Shown here one piece after another: positions 47,819 to 57,787 of a DNA stretch of 64,000 bases; the stretch's first letter is position 1; each line of letters begins with the position of its first letter. The notes under the pieces were generated by a model, which had not been told where the DNA came from, did no database searches, and worked only from the letters and a program-made list of their open reading frames with translations. Source of the DNA: an uncultured Jannaschia sp. (GTDB taxonomy: Bacteria > Pseudomonadota > Alphaproteobacteria > Rhodobacterales > Rhodobacteraceae); the NCBI RefSeq assembly GCF_947494025.1, contig NZ_CANLTQ010000002.1:434001-498000 (forward strand). The letters are read 5' to 3'. The position numbers and the translations under genes were made by a program.

Positions 47819-48433
47819 TCAGATCAGCCTAAGCTCTCTAGCGATCCTCAAGGCCTCCGCCGTGGTGCGGACGCCCAGCATGCCGCACGCGCTAGCGAGC
47901 CTGGCATCGAAGACGTCCTCGCTGATCCCGAGCCGCATCGCCGCGTCCTCGGAGGTCAGTCCTTCGGCGGAAAGAACGAGCGCCTCGACGGCGACGGGGG
48001 TCAGCTTCTGCGGAAAGTCGGCGGCCTGATGCAACTTGTCCGTTATGGCGGCCGTCTCCGCGATTTCCTCGTCGGTGAATTCCCGTTCGCCATGCGCGAT
48101 GCCCACGATCGTTCGCGAGGTGATCTTGCCGCAGGAAATGACTGCGCCAAAACGTAGCCCGAACTCATGAGCCTTGTTCATCACGCCGAACGGATCAGGC
48201 AGCGCGATCTCGCTCCAGCGGACCGTGCCCGTCTTGCTGATACCCCAGAACACTAGGGGATCGCGGAGCGAATAGGCATTGGTGGCGTAGAAGTCCTGCC
48301 ATGCCTGCGGATAGGTGCTGCGAAGATAGAGGGGCTGCGCGAAACGGATATGGATACCCGTCTGCCACCCCGCCGGAGCGATCTCCGTCAGCCTTTCCAT
48401 GGCCTTCGATATTTGATGTCGTTTATCGGACAT
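47819..48433 (-). CDS. luxR: LuxR-family AHL-responsive regulator
   Basis: 204 residues, somewhat short for a LuxR protein. The N-terminal autoinducer domain includes YPQAWQDFYATNAYSLRDPLVFWG, carrying the conserved Trp, Tyr and Asp-Pro of the ligand pocket. The C-terminal LuxR helix-turn-helix (about 145-200) reads LTPVAVEALVLSAEGLTSEDAAMRLGIS. The start MSDKRHQ is preferred over an ATG two codons earlier because GGAAG lies 6 nt before it. It is probably the cognate receptor of the adjacent LuxI. Confidence 0.9.
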   Translation of the reverse strand: MSDKRHQISKAMERLTEIAPAGWQTGIHIRFAQPLYLRSTYPQAWQDFYATNAYSLRDPLVFWGISKTGTVRWSEIALPDPFGVMNKAHEFGLRFGAVISCGKITSRTIVGIAHGEREFTDEEIAETAAITDKLHQAADFPQKLTPVAVEALVLSAEGLTSEDAAMRLGISEDVFDARLASACGMLGVRTTAEALRIARELRLI

Positions 48434-48591
48434 GACCATCTTCCAACCGTTGACGGAGTTACATCAACATTACGGCCCGATTGTTGAGGCTGGAAGGGTT
48501 AATGAATCGCTAATCCTGGCAAAAAGGTATTTCGATTTCTTCCTTTAGTTCCCTGTTAACGAGATCGTCCTATCGTCGCCGGGTCCGAATA

Positions 48592-48621
48592 GAAAAGGGC
48601 CCGACCGTGATGGCCGGGCCC
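48592..48621 (-). terminator. Rho-independent terminator after rplQ
   Basis: A 10-bp stem with one mismatch (48597-48606 with 48612-48621) around GTGAT is followed on the minus strand by TTTTCTATT. It begins 26 nt after the rplQ stop and ends the alpha operon. The remaining gap up to luxR (48440-48591) is AT-richer and probably contains the luxR promoter. Confidence 0.92.
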
Positions 48622-48646
48622 CGTTGCAGTTGCGGTGCGACTTGAT

Positions 48647-49066
48647 TCAGCCGAGTTCGGCGTCCTCGGCCTCGAGGCGCGCACGATCCGCAGCGCCCTT
48701 CGCATCGACATCCCGGTCGACAAACTCGATGATCGCCATCGGTGCCATGTCCCCGTAGCGGAACCCGGCCTTCAGCACGCGGACATAGCCGCCCGGACGC
48801 TCCTTGTAGCGCGGTCCAAGCACGTCCATCAGCTTGGCGAGATGCCGGTCTTCCTTGAGCCGCGAGCGCAGCAGGCGGCGGGAATGGAGGTCGCCGCGGC
48901 CGGCGAGCGTAACCATCTTCTCGACGATGCGGCGAAGCTCCTTCGCCTTCGGAAGGGTTGTCTTGATCTGCTCGTGCTCGATCAGCGAGCCGGCCATGTT
49001 GGCGAACATCGCGCTGCGATGCTCGTGGGTCCGGTTAAGGCGGCGGTATCCGCGGGCGTGACGCAT
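48647..49066 (-). CDS. rplQ: 50S ribosomal protein L17 (bL17)
   Basis: 139 residues. [20 protein letters not shown] and [21 protein letters not shown] are diagnostic. The C-terminal extension with several Glu/Asp residues (LEAEDAELG) is usual for alphaproteobacteria. It is the last gene of the alpha operon, 110 nt after rpoA, followed by a strong terminator. Confidence 0.98.
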   Translation of the reverse strand: MRHARGYRRLNRTHEHRSAMFANMAGSLIEHEQIKTTLPKAKELRRIVEKMVTLAGRGDLHSRRLLRSRLKEDRHLAKLMDVLGPRYKERPGGYVRVLKAGFRYGDMAPMAIIEFVDRDVDAKGAADRARLEAEDAELG

Positions 49067-49176
49067 GATTTCACTCCAGTTTCATTATACTTTGTCCGGG
49101 CCACGATGCGTGTCGCGACCTCACCTATTGGGGCGGAATGCCCAGGTCGCGGGACGCCCGCAGGCGTCCCGCGCGA

Positions 49177-50193
49177 TCAGAACTCGTTCTCGAACTTCTT
49201 GGCGAGATCCTCGATGTTTTCCGGCGGCCAATCCACGATCTCCATGCCGAGGTGCAGACCCATCCCCGAGAGCACTTCCTTGATCTCGTTCAGTGACTTC
49301 CGGCCGAAATTGGGGGTGCGCAGCATCTCCGCCTCGGTCTTCTGGATCAGGTCCCCGATATAAACGATGTTGTCGTTCTTCAGGCAATTGGCCGAGCGGA
49401 CCGAAAGCTCCAGTTCGTCCACCTTTTTCAGCAGGAGCGGGTTGAACTCAAGATCGTCGGCGGCCTCGGCACCGCGCGCGGCCTCTGGCTCGTCGAAGTT
49501 GACGAAGACCTGCAACTGGTCCTGCAGAATGCGGGCGGCGTACGCAACCGCGTCGTCGGGCGCGAGCGAACCGTCGGTCTCAAGCTTCAGCGTCAGCTTG
49601 TCGTAGTCGAGCACCTGCCCCTCGCGGGTCGGCTGCACCTCATAGGAGACCTTCTTGACCGGCGAATAGATCGCATCAATCGGAATGAGGCCGATCGGAG
49701 CATCCTCGGGCTTATTCTTGTCGGCGGAGACGTAGCCCTTCCCGACATCCACGGTAAGTTCCATGTAAAGGTCGGCACCGTCATCGAGATGGCAGATAAC
49801 GTGGTCGCGATTCAGAACCTCGATCCCGTTCGACTCCGTGATGTCGCCCGCGGTGACGACCATCGGACCTTTGGCAGAGATCGAGACACGCTTCGGCCCT
49901 TCGACCTCCATCTTGAGACTGACGCCCTTAAGGTTCAGGATGATGTCGGTCACATCCTCGCGAACGCCCGAAACGCTCGAGAACTCATGGAGCACGTTGT
50001 CAATCTGGACGCTGGTTATGGCGGCGCCCTGGAGCGACGACATGAGAACGCGGCGCAGCGCATTGCCGAGCGTCAGGCCGAAGCCACGCTCGAGCGGTTC
50101 GGCTACGACGGTAGCCTGACGGGCCGGATTGTTGCCCGGACGAACATCAAGCTGTTGCGGCTTGATGAGTTCCTGCCAATTCTTGTGGATCAT
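49177..50193 (-). CDS. rpoA: RNA polymerase alpha subunit
   Basis: 338 residues. The N-terminal assembly domain has [24 protein letters not shown]. The C-terminal domain has [21 protein letters not shown] and [14 protein letters not shown], which binds UP elements and activators. The ATG reading [10 protein letters not shown] is chosen because GGAGG lies directly before it. No rpsD lies between rpsK and rpoA, as is usual in alphaproteobacteria. Confidence 0.98.
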   Translation of the reverse strand: MIHKNWQELIKPQQLDVRPGNNPARQATVVAEPLERGFGLTLGNALRRVLMSSLQGAAITSVQIDNVLHEFSSVSGVREDVTDIILNLKGVSLKMEVEGPKRVSISAKGPMVVTAGDITESNGIEVLNRDHVICHLDDGADLYMELTVDVGKGYVSADKNKPEDAPIGLIPIDAIYSPVKKVSYEVQPTREGQVLDYDKLTLKLETDGSLAPDDAVAYAARILQDQLQVFVNFDEPEAARGAEAADDLEFNPLLLKKVDELELSVRSANCLKNDNIVYIGDLIQKTEAEMLRTPNFGRKSLNEIKEVLSGMGLHLGMEIVDWPPENIEDLAKKFENEF

Positions 50194-50306
50194 GCCCTGT
50201 CCCTCCATTCCTGTCCGGCGCCGGGGCGGATGGCGCGGGACTCCCGAGGTGTGTCAAACGGCGGAACGGGGGCCGTCGAGCGGCCCCCGTCGGATCGATA
50301 GGCGGA

Positions 50307-50699
50307 TCAGACCCGGCGGCGCTTCGGCGGACGTACACCGTTATGTGCGATGGGCGTCACGTCGCGGATCGCGGTGATCTGCAGGCCGGCGGCAGCCAGC
50401 GCACGCAGCGCGGATTCGCGTCCGCCGCCCGGGCCCTGGACCTCGACATCAAGTGTCTTCATGCCGTGTTCCTGCGCCTTGCGAGCCGCATCTTCAGCGG
50501 CCATCTGCGCGGCGTAGGGGGTCGACTTCCGCGAACCCTTGAAGCCCATCGTACCGGCCGACGACCAACTGATGGCGTTGCCCTGCACGTCGGAGATCAG
50601 TATCTTGGTGTTGTTGAACGAAGAATTCACATGCGCCACACCGGCGGCGATATTCTTGCGTTCCTTGCGCTTCGGAGCGCGGCGGGTATCTCGTGCCAT
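50307..50699 (-). CDS. rpsK: 30S ribosomal protein S11 (uS11)
   Basis: 130 residues. [20 protein letters not shown], the [21 protein letters not shown] block and the C-terminal [12 protein letters not shown] are all characteristic. The protein lies on the 30S platform at the mRNA exit. It starts 15 nt after rpsM. Confidence 0.99.
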   Translation of the reverse strand: MARDTRRAPKRKERKNIAAGVAHVNSSFNNTKILISDVQGNAISWSSAGTMGFKGSRKSTPYAAQMAAEDAARKAQEHGMKTLDVEVQGPGGGRESALRALAAAGLQITAIRDVTPIAHNGVRPPKRRRV

Positions 50700-50714
50700 G
50701 TCTGTGCGCTCCCC

Positions 50715-51083
50715 TTATTTCTTCTTGCCGGCGATGGCTTTGGCCGGCCCTTTGCGGGTCCGCGCGTTGGTGTGGGTCCGTTGACCCCGCACCGGCAGGT
50801 TGCGGCGATGGCGTAAGCCGCGGTAGCAACCGAGATCCATCAGGCGCTTCACGTTCATCTGCGTCTCGCGGCGCAGGTCGCCCTCAACCGTAACGTTCGC
50901 ATCGATGAACTCGCGGATCGACAGGACCTCGGCGTCCGACAACTCGTTGATGCGGCGGGATCCGTCGATCCCCGTTGCCTCAACGATTTCGCGGGCCTTC
51001 GATGGGCCGATTCCCGTAATATAGGTCAGGGCGACGGGAACACGTTTCCCGGTCGGAATGTTGACACCAGCGATTCGAGCCAA
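50715..51083 (-). CDS. rpsM: 30S ribosomal protein S13 (uS13), TTG start
   Basis: 122 residues, the standard length, when started at the TTG reading (M)[20 protein letters not shown] is placed 5 nt before it. No ATG in frame gives a sensible N-terminus; a longer reading would add an unrelated Arg-rich leader. The Lys/Arg-rich C-terminus ([20 protein letters not shown]) is intact. It contacts 16S rRNA in the head and the P-site tRNA. Confidence 0.97.
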   Translation of the reverse strand: MARIAGVNIPTGKRVPVALTYITGIGPSKAREIVEATGIDGSRRINELSDAEVLSIREFIDANVTVEGDLRRETQMNVKRLMDLGCYRGLRHRRNLPVRGQRTHTNARTRKGPAKAIAGKKK

Positions 51084-51169
51084 GAGAGCTTCCTTCTTTG
51101 TTGCGGTTCCGTAGCCCCAGAACCTTTTTTCACAACGCCCAGACCGTCTACGATCGGACAAAAACAGAT

Positions 51170-51193
51170 GCCGGAAATCTCGAGATTCCCGGC
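51170..51193 (-). terminator. hairpin with U-tract in the adk-rpsM gap
   Basis: A 24-bp palindrome with a single mismatched pair (22 of 24 positions symmetric) is centred on TCGA. It is followed on the minus strand by ATCTGTTTTTG. It could end adk transcripts or act as an attenuator in the rpsM leader. Confidence 0.6.
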
Positions 51194-51203
51194 GGAGATC
51201 GCG

Positions 51204-51231
51204 ACCTAAGGGCTATTGACAGGCGCGTCAA
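51204..51231 (-). promoter_or_regulatory. possible promoter before rpsM
   Basis: TTGACG (51226-51231) and TTAGGT (51204-51209) are spaced by 16 nt on the minus strand. The hairpin at 51170-51193 would lie just inside the transcript. Confidence 0.35.
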
Positions 51232-51249
51232 GCACTGCGCGGCGGACTG

Positions 51250-51900
51250 TCAAGATGTTTTTGACACCGCCTCCGCAATGCTCGCCCCGACATCTTGGAT
51301 CTCGCCGAGGCCATCTACGACCCGTAACGCACCCTTGCAATGATAATACCCGATCAGCGGGGACGTCTGCTTGTAGTAGGCGAGAAGACGGGTCTTGAGG
51401 CTTTCCTCGTTGTCGTCGGCCCGCCGGGTGAACTTTGCGCTGCCGCACTTCACGCACTGCCCGTCGTCAGGCACGGGACGCGTGAGATCGTTGTAGACCT
51501 CGCCACAAGCCGCGCAAGTCGATCGCGCTATGATTCGAGCCACGAGCGTTTCGTCGTCCACCCGCATCTCGATCACGGCGTCGAGGGTGTTCCCTTTCCG
51601 GTGAAGCAGCGCTTCGAGTGCGTCAGCCTGCGCAAGCGTCCGGGGAAAGCCATCGAAGATCAGGCCGCCGCCGGTGTTACCCTCGAGCTTCTCCTCGATC
51701 AAACCGATGACGATCTCGTCGGTCACGAGCTCGCCCCGGTCCATGATCCCGGCCACGCGGTTGCCGATTTCCGTTCCGGAACTCCGCGCCTCACGGAGCA
51801 TGTCACCCGTCGAGAGTTGGACCATGCCGCGTTCGTCGACGAGCCTTCGTGCCTGCGTTCCCTTGCCCGCTCCGGGCGGTCCCAGAAGGATGATGTTCAT
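51250..51900 (-). CDS. adk: adenylate kinase, zinc-type lid
   Basis: 216 residues. The P-loop is GPPGAGKGT (7-15), followed by the AMP-binding STGDMLR. The long lid carries four Cys in CAACGEVY and CVKCGS, a structural zinc site. It converts ATP and AMP to two ADP. The ATG overlaps the secY stop (ATGA), the usual position in this operon. Confidence 0.97.
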   Translation of the reverse strand: MNIILLGPPGAGKGTQARRLVDERGMVQLSTGDMLREARSSGTEIGNRVAGIMDRGELVTDEIVIGLIEEKLEGNTGGGLIFDGFPRTLAQADALEALLHRKGNTLDAVIEMRVDDETLVARIIARSTCAACGEVYNDLTRPVPDDGQCVKCGSAKFTRRADDNEESLKTRLLAYYKQTSPLIGYYHCKGALRVVDGLGEIQDVGASIAEAVSKTS

Positions 51901-53255
51901 CGGCGTGCCGTTCCCTTGTTCCGTCCGCGCCGCTTTCCACGCAGCTGCGATTTCTCGATCAGACCTTCGTACTGGTGTGCCAGAAGGTGCGATTGGACCT
52001 GCTGGATCGTATCCATGCCCACAGACACAATGATCAGGATCGACGTGCCGCCGAAATAGGCGGTGATCGCAAGCTCCTGCCGCACGATCTCGGGAATCAG
52101 GCAGACGAGCGCCAGATAGCCGGCGCCGAGCACCAAGACGCGATTGACGACGTATTCGAGGTATTCCGCGGTCCGTCGCCCGGGCCGGATTCCGGGAATG
52201 AAGCCGTTCTGGTTCTTCAGGTTGTCGGCGACGTCGTCTGTCTTGAAGGCGACGTTATGCGTATAGAAATACGCGAAGAACACGATCATGGCCGCGAAGA
52301 ACAGCAGGTAGAGCGGCTGCCCCGGCCCGAAATAGGCGAGGATCGTCGACATGATCGGCCCCGAATTGGCGCCGGAGAAGGTGCTGATCGTCGTCGGCAG
52401 GAGCAGCAGCGACGACGCGAAGATCGCAGGAATGACTCCGGCGGGGTTCACCTTGATCGGCAGATGGCTCGATCCGCCGTCATAGACCTTCATGCCGACT
52501 TGGCGGCGCGGGTACTGGATGTGGACCTTCCGCAGGCTCCGCTCCATGAAAACCACAAACAGAAGCGTTCCGAGCAGCATCGCGAGCACGCCGAGGATTA
52601 CGGCCGTGGAGATCGCCCCGGTCCGCCCCTGGACGAAGAACTGCGCGAAGGCCGACGGAAGCTCGGCCACGATGCCGACGAAGATGATGAGCGAGATGCC
52701 GTTGCCGATCCCGCGGGCGGTGATCTGCTCACCCAGCCACATCAGGAACATCGTGCCGCCCACAAGCGTGATCACACATGAGGCGATGAAGAACCATCCG
52801 GGCGTATGCACGAGGTCGCCGGATTGTAGCGACACCGCCAGGCCGTAACCCTGCAACGTCGCCAGCGCGACCGTGCCATAGCGCGTGTACTGGTTGATCT
52901 TCTTTCGACCGGCCTCGCCCTCCTTCTTGAGGGATTCGAGCTGCGGCACCATCGCCGTCATCAGCTGGATGATGATCGAGGCCGAGATGTAGGGCATGAT
53001 TCCGAGGGCGAAGACGCCCATCCGCCCGATCGCACCGCCGGTGAACATGTTGAGCACGCCACCAAGGCCCGCGCTCGCATCCTCGACGAAGCGGCGAAGC
53101 TGCTCCGCGTCGATGCCGGGCACGGGGATATAGGTGCCGACCCGGTAGATGATCAGAAGGCCGATCGTGAACAGGATGCGTTGGCGCAGCTCCTTCGCCT
53201 TGCCGAACGCGCCCCAGCTCATGTTCGCGGCCATTTGCTCCGCAGCAGACGCCAT
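51897..53255 (-). CDS. secY: preprotein translocase subunit SecY
   Basis: 452 residues, ten membrane helices. Landmarks are [26 protein letters not shown], the plug/helix 2 region [18 protein letters not shown]-like segment, and PFKGIRPG-type [18 protein letters not shown] in the cytoplasmic loop that contacts the ribosome and SecA. It forms the Sec channel with SecE and SecG, encoded elsewhere. It lies 105 nt after rplO and is coupled to adk. Confidence 0.98.
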   Translation of the reverse strand: MASAAEQMAANMSWGAFGKAKELRQRILFTIGLLIIYRVGTYIPVPGIDAEQLRRFVEDASAGLGGVLNMFTGGAIGRMGVFALGIMPYISASIIIQLMTAMVPQLESLKKEGEAGRKKINQYTRYGTVALATLQGYGLAVSLQSGDLVHTPGWFFIASCVITLVGGTMFLMWLGEQITARGIGNGISLIIFVGIVAELPSAFAQFFVQGRTGAISTAVILGVLAMLLGTLLFVVFMERSLRKVHIQYPRRQVGMKVYDGGSSHLPIKVNPAGVIPAIFASSLLLLPTTISTFSGANSGPIMSTILAYFGPGQPLYLLFFAAMIVFFAYFYTHNVAFKTDDVADNLKNQNGFIPGIRPGRRTAEYLEYVVNRVLVLGAGYLALVCLIPEIVRQELAITAYFGGTSILIIVSVGMDTIQQVQSHLLAHQYEGLIEKSQLRGKRRGRNKGTARR

Positions 53256-53360
53256 GCGAGCCTCTCTTGAAACGGGAACGCCGCCCGACGGATTTCCCCG
53301 CAGACGGCGTTCGGAAAACGTGGAACCGATGTAGGCGGCGCCGTGACCGCCTGCAACCGA

Positions 53361-53828
53361 TCAGGCGTCGGCGACCGCCGGAAGCGTGACCGATCCGCCT
53401 GCCTTTTCCACCGCCTCGACCGCACCTCGGGACGCGCCGGTGACGGTGATCGCGGCCTTCGCGGTCAACTCGCCCTTGCCAAGCAGACGGACGCCGTCAA
53501 GCTTGCGACGCACGACGCCGGCAGAGACGAGGCTGTCCTCGGTGATGTCGTTCGCGTCGAGGCGACCGTTGTCGATAAACTCCTGGATTTTCGACAGATT
53601 GACGACGGCGAAGGCCTTCCGGTTCGGCTTGTTGAAGCCGCGCTTCGGCAGACGTTGGTAAAGCGGCATCTGGCCGCCCTCGTAGCCATTAATGGCCACG
53701 CCGGAGCGGGACTTCTGGCCCTTGATGCCACGGCCGCCGGTCTTGCCGATGCCGGAGCCCGGGCCGCGGCCGACGCGCTTGCGCTTCCGCGCCGCACCGT
53801 CGTTGTCGCGCAGTTCGTGCAGTTTCAT
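53361..53828 (-). CDS. rplO: 50S ribosomal protein L15 (uL15)
   Basis: 155 residues. [41 protein letters not shown]-type N-terminus, with the [15 protein letters not shown] motif in the middle, defines L15. Unlike most genomes, the upstream neighbour is not rpmD but a metallo-hydrolase gene 189 nt away. A promoter-like sequence at 53915-53943 could supply it. Confidence 0.98.
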   Translation of the reverse strand: MKLHELRDNDGAARKRKRVGRGPGSGIGKTGGRGIKGQKSRSGVAINGYEGGQMPLYQRLPKRGFNKPNRKAFAVVNLSKIQEFIDNGRLDANDITEDSLVSAGVVRRKLDGVRLLGKGELTAKAAITVTGASRGAVEAVEKAGGSVTLPAVADA

Positions 53829-53914
53829 GATCGCTTCTCCTCTTGCCGGACAACCTCCCCGAAGCGATGCGGGAGGGACACGGCGCTATATTCACGTCCA
53901 TCGAGGACCCGGCG

Positions 53915-53943
53915 CGCATAGCGAGGCCGTACGACGAATGCAA
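53915..53943 (-). promoter_or_regulatory. putative promoter restarting the ribosomal cluster before rplO
   Basis: TTGCAT (53938-53943) and TATGCG (53915-53920) are spaced by exactly 17 nt on the minus strand, about 87 nt before the rplO ATG. It lies downstream of the inserted genes, where transcription of rplO-secY-adk would otherwise depend on read-through. Confidence 0.6.
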
Positions 53944-54017
53944 GTGAATCGAAAGGCTCGACGCTCCTACCGCCCGGGCCGGCAGGCTACGCCGCCCGGG
54001 CCGCGCATGTCTGACGA

Positions 54018-54803
54018 TCAGCCGAGCTCGTCAGGCTTGTACCAATCGTCGGTCCTCACTTCCGTCGCATCGCCGGCGAGCTGCGCGAACTCAGCCGGAT
54101 CCTGCGTGCCGCCGTCGCGGCCGTGGTAATGGTAGGGATAGACGTAGGTCGGCGTGAATTCCTGCACGGCAGACGCAGCCTGTTCGGCGTCCATTGTGAA
54201 AGGAAGGTTCATGCAAAGAAATGCCAAGTCGATATTCTCAAGCGCCCGCATCTCCGGAGTGTCTTCGGTGTCCCCCGAAATGTAGATACGAAAATCCTCG
54301 AAAGCGAGGACATAGCCGTTGTCACGGCCCTCCGGATGGAACTCAAGGCGCGCCTCGGTGGTGTTGTAAGCCGGAATGGCCTGAATTCCGACGTCGCTAA
54401 AGCTCGTCTCGTCACCGTTCGCCATCTCCTCGGCCCTGGCACGTAGATTTTCGGAAAGCATCCCATAGACTGCAGGGTTCGCGATGATGCGCGTGTCGTC
54501 TCCGATGAGGTCCGAAAGGGTCTCCTCATCGTAATGATCGCCGTGTTCGTGCGTGATCAGGATGAGGTCGGGCGGCGGCAGATCCTCATATTGCGCGGCG
54601 CCGCCCACCGGATCGGCATAGATCACGCCTGCCGGCGTTTCCATCACGAAAGAGGCGTGGCTTACCGGATGGACCGTGATCGGTCCGGCACCGGTTCGAA
54701 ACACGTCGGCGTCATGCGCCTCCGCCCGGGCGGAAAATGGCAGAACAGTTATTGTGCCGGTCGCGGCAACCGTTGCGAGAAAGGTACGTCTTGTCTGGGT
54801 CAT
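54018..54803 (-). CDS. Tat-exported metallo-beta-lactamase-fold hydrolase
   Basis: 261 residues. The N-terminus TQTRRTFLATVAATGTITVLP is a twin-arginine signal ending ARA near residue 27. The metal site THEHGDHYD (HxHxDH) is intact, followed by SGDTEDTPEM and a C-terminal YPYHYHGRDGG supplying further His. It resembles the UlaG/YtnP-like L-ascorbate-lactonase branch; the substrate is unknown. The start follows AGGAGGAACTAAC. It lies within the ribosomal cluster, between rpmD and rplO, in the operon's direction but with its own strong start. Confidence 0.87.
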   Translation of the reverse strand: MTQTRRTFLATVAATGTITVLPFSARAEAHDADVFRTGAGPITVHPVSHASFVMETPAGVIYADPVGGAAQYEDLPPPDLILITHEHGDHYDEETLSDLIGDDTRIIANPAVYGMLSENLRARAEEMANGDETSFSDVGIQAIPAYNTTEARLEFHPEGRDNGYVLAFEDFRIYISGDTEDTPEMRALENIDLAFLCMNLPFTMDAEQAASAVQEFTPTYVYPYHYHGRDGGTQDPAEFAQLAGDATEVRTDDWYKPDELG

Positions 54804-54976
54804 GTTAGTTCCTCCTGCGAAACACAGGATCTAGCCTCTCCTCTACACCTGACCACGTACTATGATCGTCAGCGGAAAAGGGGTGCCCACCGGACGAGCC
54901 CCTGACACGAAATGCTGAAAGATCGCTTCGATCGGCCGAATTTCGACCAGCTTTCCTTTCACACAACGCGTGGCCG

Positions 54977-55904
54977 GTGTCCGAAGGGACAAAAAAGGTG
55001 TCGAGCGTCCCGAAAACATCTTCGGGGACTTTGGCGAAGCCACGGGTCCGAAGGCTTCCCCTGCCGGTCGCGGATATCGCCCTGAACTTCTGCCGCGACC
55101 CGTTATGCGCGACCTGCGGCGTTCTGCCCGATCCGCTCAGGCGACCCGAAGGCATGCCACCACCGGCTTCAGGCGTGCTCCGGGGCGTGGTCGTCGGCAA
55201 GGCGCGCGAAGAACATTGCCAGTGTCCCGCGTGTGGAACGGCCTCCCGGGCGAAGAACAACCGTGCGGTCGTGGAGGAGCGTGAGCGGATTCGCCGCCTG
55301 CGCCAGACCGACTCGGCCAGACCCGCCTGCCGGATCGCGGGGTCTGCGAGCGAACAGTTCCCCGCCGACGACCATCCCGAACTCTACCAAAGCTTAGGAC
55401 GGACGAAGGTCGGTGATCCGCGGTGGCGGTGACTTCGACGGCGTTGAAGCGCATGCCTTCCGGGTTCCCTGTCGAGATCGTCGACAAAGAAGTGGCCTGC
55501 CGCCCGATCGGCGAGCCGATCGGTGCCCGGTTCCCGTATCCCTTCCCGGCCAAGAGCGGGCCGAATAAGCCCGTCCCGCTCCTGACGGACAGTCCCAAAC
55601 GTCAGCGCACGCCCGAAGGCACGTTCGATGCGCCTGTCGACGTCGCGCAGCGTCGACAGCTAGGTCCGCCGCTTCCGCTCGAACGGGCGGTTTGCTACGC
55701 GCTCGCAGATCCCCACGGACGCACCCGGAGCGGCATCGCCTCTCCGATCCATCCGTGCCGGCAAAACCCGTAAACATCCACCGCTTCCACCACGACGGGA
55801 CGGAGCCGGGTCGGGGCAAAGAAACGCCCGCAATGCGGATCGGGCTGGCTCACGGGCGGATCCATGAGCGGGATCTGTTGCGACATCGTCAGGATACGCA
55901 TTGA
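54977..55904 (+). pseudogene. degraded zinc-ribbon DDE-type transposase
   Basis: Three successive frames on the plus strand carry pieces of one protein. Frame one (to 55432) has ALNFCRDPLCATCGV, CQCPACGTASRAKNNRAVVEE and LGRTKVGDPRWR. Frame two (about 55423-55773) has CRPIGEPIGARFPYPF and SGPNKPVPLLTD. Frame three (to 55904) has KETPAMRIGLAHGRIHERDLL, the usual end of these transposases. The central catalytic region is missing and frames shift at least twice, so it cannot be active. The family is judged from memory. No clear terminal inverted repeats were found; 54804-54976 and 55905-55994 hold no other gene. Confidence 0.65.
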
Positions 55905-55906
55905 AA

Positions 55907-55930
55907 GACCCGCCGTTTCAGCGGCGGGTC
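55907..55930 (-). terminator. hairpin after rpmD at the insertion boundary
   Basis: GACCCGCCG (55907-55915) pairs perfectly with CGGCGGGTC (55922-55930), 9 bp around a 6-nt loop. On the minus strand it is followed by TTTCAA, a short U-tract. It lies 65 nt after the rpmD stop and may end the upstream ribosomal transcript. Confidence 0.6.
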
Positions 55931-55994
55931 GTCAACATTTGCCGTCAGGCACCGGCCCGGGGAACGGCCTTTCGTAACGGTATAAAGAAGCCGG

Positions 55995-56183
55995 TCAGCC
56001 TCGCTCTTCCACGATCTCCACCAGATGCGAGATTTTCGCGATCATTCCGCGAATGGAGGGCGTGTCCTCGAGCTCCCGCGTCTTGTGCATCTTGTTAAGC
56101 CCAAGGCCCACCAGGGTGGCGCGCTGCTTCTCGGGCCGACGGATCGGGCTCCCGATCTGTTTCACGACAATTGTCTTCGCCAT
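55995..56183 (-). CDS. rpmD: 50S ribosomal protein L30 (uL30)
   Basis: 62 residues. [30 protein letters not shown] is the L30 core. It follows rpsE by 3 nt. About 2.2 kb of inserted sequence separates it from rplO, its normal next neighbour. Confidence 0.98.
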   Translation of the reverse strand: MAKTIVVKQIGSPIRRPEKQRATLVGLGLNKMHKTRELEDTPSIRGMIAKISHLVEIVEERG

Positions 56184-56186
56184 GGA

Positions 56187-56771
56187 TCAGGCCTCCTCGG
56201 CTACTTGCGACGACTCGGCCGGCGCCTCGTCGCGCTTGGGCAGGATGTCGGCGACCTTCTTGCCGCGACGTTGCGCGACCGAACGCGGGCTCGCTTCCTT
56301 GGTCAAACCGTCGAGCGTTGCCCGGATCATGTTGTAGGGGTTCTGCGACCCGATGGACTTCGAGACCACGTCCTTGATGCCAAGCATCTCGAACACGGCG
56401 CGCATCGGACCACCGGCGATGATGCCGGTACCTTCCGGCGCTGTGCGCATCACGACGCGACCGGCGCCGTGGCGACCATTCATGTCGTGGTGCAGTGTAC
56501 GACCGTCGCGCAGCGGGACACGAATCATCTGACGCTTCGCCTGCTCGGTAGCCTTGCGGATGGCCTCGGGGACCTCCTTGGCCTTTCCCTTGCCGAAGCC
56601 GACGCGACCCTTCTGGTCGCCCACGACGACGAGCGCCGCAAAGCCGAAGCGCTTGCCGCCCTTTACCGTCTTCGAGACGCGATTGATCGCCACAAGGCGA
56701 TCGGCGAATTCCGGGGTTTCGTCGCGATCGCGCCCGCGGCCGCGGCCCCTGCTGTTGTCACGTTCCGCCAT
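56187..56771 (-). CDS. rpsE: 30S ribosomal protein S5 (uS5)
   Basis: 194 residues. The N-terminus has an Arg/Gly-rich run before the S5 dsRBD-like domain ([23 protein letters not shown]). [26 protein letters not shown] lies in the C-terminal domain. It contributes to decoding accuracy. It is 100 nt after rplR. Confidence 0.98.
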   Translation of the reverse strand: MAERDNSRGRGRGRDRDETPEFADRLVAINRVSKTVKGGKRFGFAALVVVGDQKGRVGFGKGKAKEVPEAIRKATEQAKRQMIRVPLRDGRTLHHDMNGRHGAGRVVMRTAPEGTGIIAGGPMRAVFEMLGIKDVVSKSIGSQNPYNMIRATLDGLTKEASPRSVAQRRGKKVADILPKRDEAPAESSQVAEEA

Positions 56772-56871
56772 GCGGCACTCCTTTTCGGTTCCGGGCCGCG
56801 CCCGGATGGATACGATCCCAGGTGAGCCTCAGGCTCCCGGATCATCGAGGGGGCGCGAACGCCCCCTTCAC

Positions 56872-57231
56872 TCAGAATTTCAATCCGCCTTCGCGCGCCG
56901 CGTCGGCCAGCGCCTTGACCCTGCCGTGGAACAGGAAGCCACCGCGGTCGAAATACACGTCGTCGACGCCCGCCTTCTTCGCACGCTCCGCGATCGCGGC
57001 GCCGATCTTGCTGGCCGCCTCGACGTTGTTCTTGCCGACAAGCCCCAAATCCTTCTCGAGCGTCGAGGCCGAGGCGAGCGTACGGCCCGCCACGTCGTCG
57101 ATCACCTGAACCGAGATGTTCTTGTTGGAGCGATGCACCGAAAGACGCGGGCGTCCGGCCGCCATCCTGCGAAGTTTGTTCCGGACGCGCAGTCGGCGTT
57201 TCAGGAACAGATCCCGTTTGCTGTTTGCCAT
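56872..57231 (-). CDS. rplR: 50S ribosomal protein L18 (uL18)
   Basis: 119 residues. [28 protein letters not shown] and the C-terminal [25 protein letters not shown] are typical of this 5S rRNA-binding protein. The ATG reading MANSKRDLF is preceded closely by the rplF stop (11 nt). Confidence 0.98.
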   Translation of the reverse strand: MANSKRDLFLKRRLRVRNKLRRMAAGRPRLSVHRSNKNISVQVIDDVAGRTLASASTLEKDLGLVGKNNVEAASKIGAAIAERAKKAGVDDVYFDRGGFLFHGRVKALADAAREGGLKF

Positions 57232-57242
57232 CTGTCTGGTCC

Positions 57243-57776
57243 TTACTTCTTCTTGCCTTCCTTGCGGAAGATGAACTCGCCTTTGTAGCGGATACCTTTG
57301 CCCTTGTAGGGCTCCGGCGACCGCCATTCGCGGATGTTGGCCGCGACCTGACCGACGAGCTGCTGATCGATGCCCTCGACGACGATGTCGGTCTGCTTCG
57401 GGGCCGTCACCGTGACGCCCTCGGGCACCTCGAAGTTGACGTCGTGACTGTAGCCCAACGCGAGCTTCAGGGTGTTGCCCTGCATCTGCGCGCGGTAGCC
57501 GACGCCGGTGATCTCGAGCTCCTTCTTGAAGCCCGTGGTCACGCCGGTGACGAGGTTCTCGACCATCGTACGTGCCATGCCCCACTGCTGGCGCGCGCGT
57601 TTGGACTTGCCGCGCGGCGTGACCGTCACGGCATTATCCGCGATGGCAAGCGTCACATCGTCCGTGGCTGTGAAGTCGCGGGTACCCTTCGGCCCCTTGA
57701 TCGTAACCTTCTGACCGGAGATCGAGGCCTCCGCGCCCGAGGGCAGCGGCACGGGCCGTTTGCCGATACGAGACAT
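57243..57776 (-). CDS. rplF: 50S ribosomal protein L6 (uL6)
   Basis: 177 residues. [14 protein letters not shown] starts it; [20 protein letters not shown] and the C-terminal [24 protein letters not shown] are the conserved blocks of its two repeat domains. It sits near the sarcin-ricin loop. It is 11 nt after rpsH. Confidence 0.99.
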   Translation of the reverse strand: MSRIGKRPVPLPSGAEASISGQKVTIKGPKGTRDFTATDDVTLAIADNAVTVTPRGKSKRARQQWGMARTMVENLVTGVTTGFKKELEITGVGYRAQMQGNTLKLALGYSHDVNFEVPEGVTVTAPKQTDIVVEGIDQQLVGQVAANIREWRSPEPYKGKGIRYKGEFIFRKEGKKK

Positions 57777-57787
57777 TGCAACCCTCC

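Noticed and set aside
55137-55819. Minus-strand frames of 140-153 codons opposite the transposase relic
   Set aside because: Arg/Ser-rich and without domain similarity; the plus strand carries the recognisable transposase fragments.
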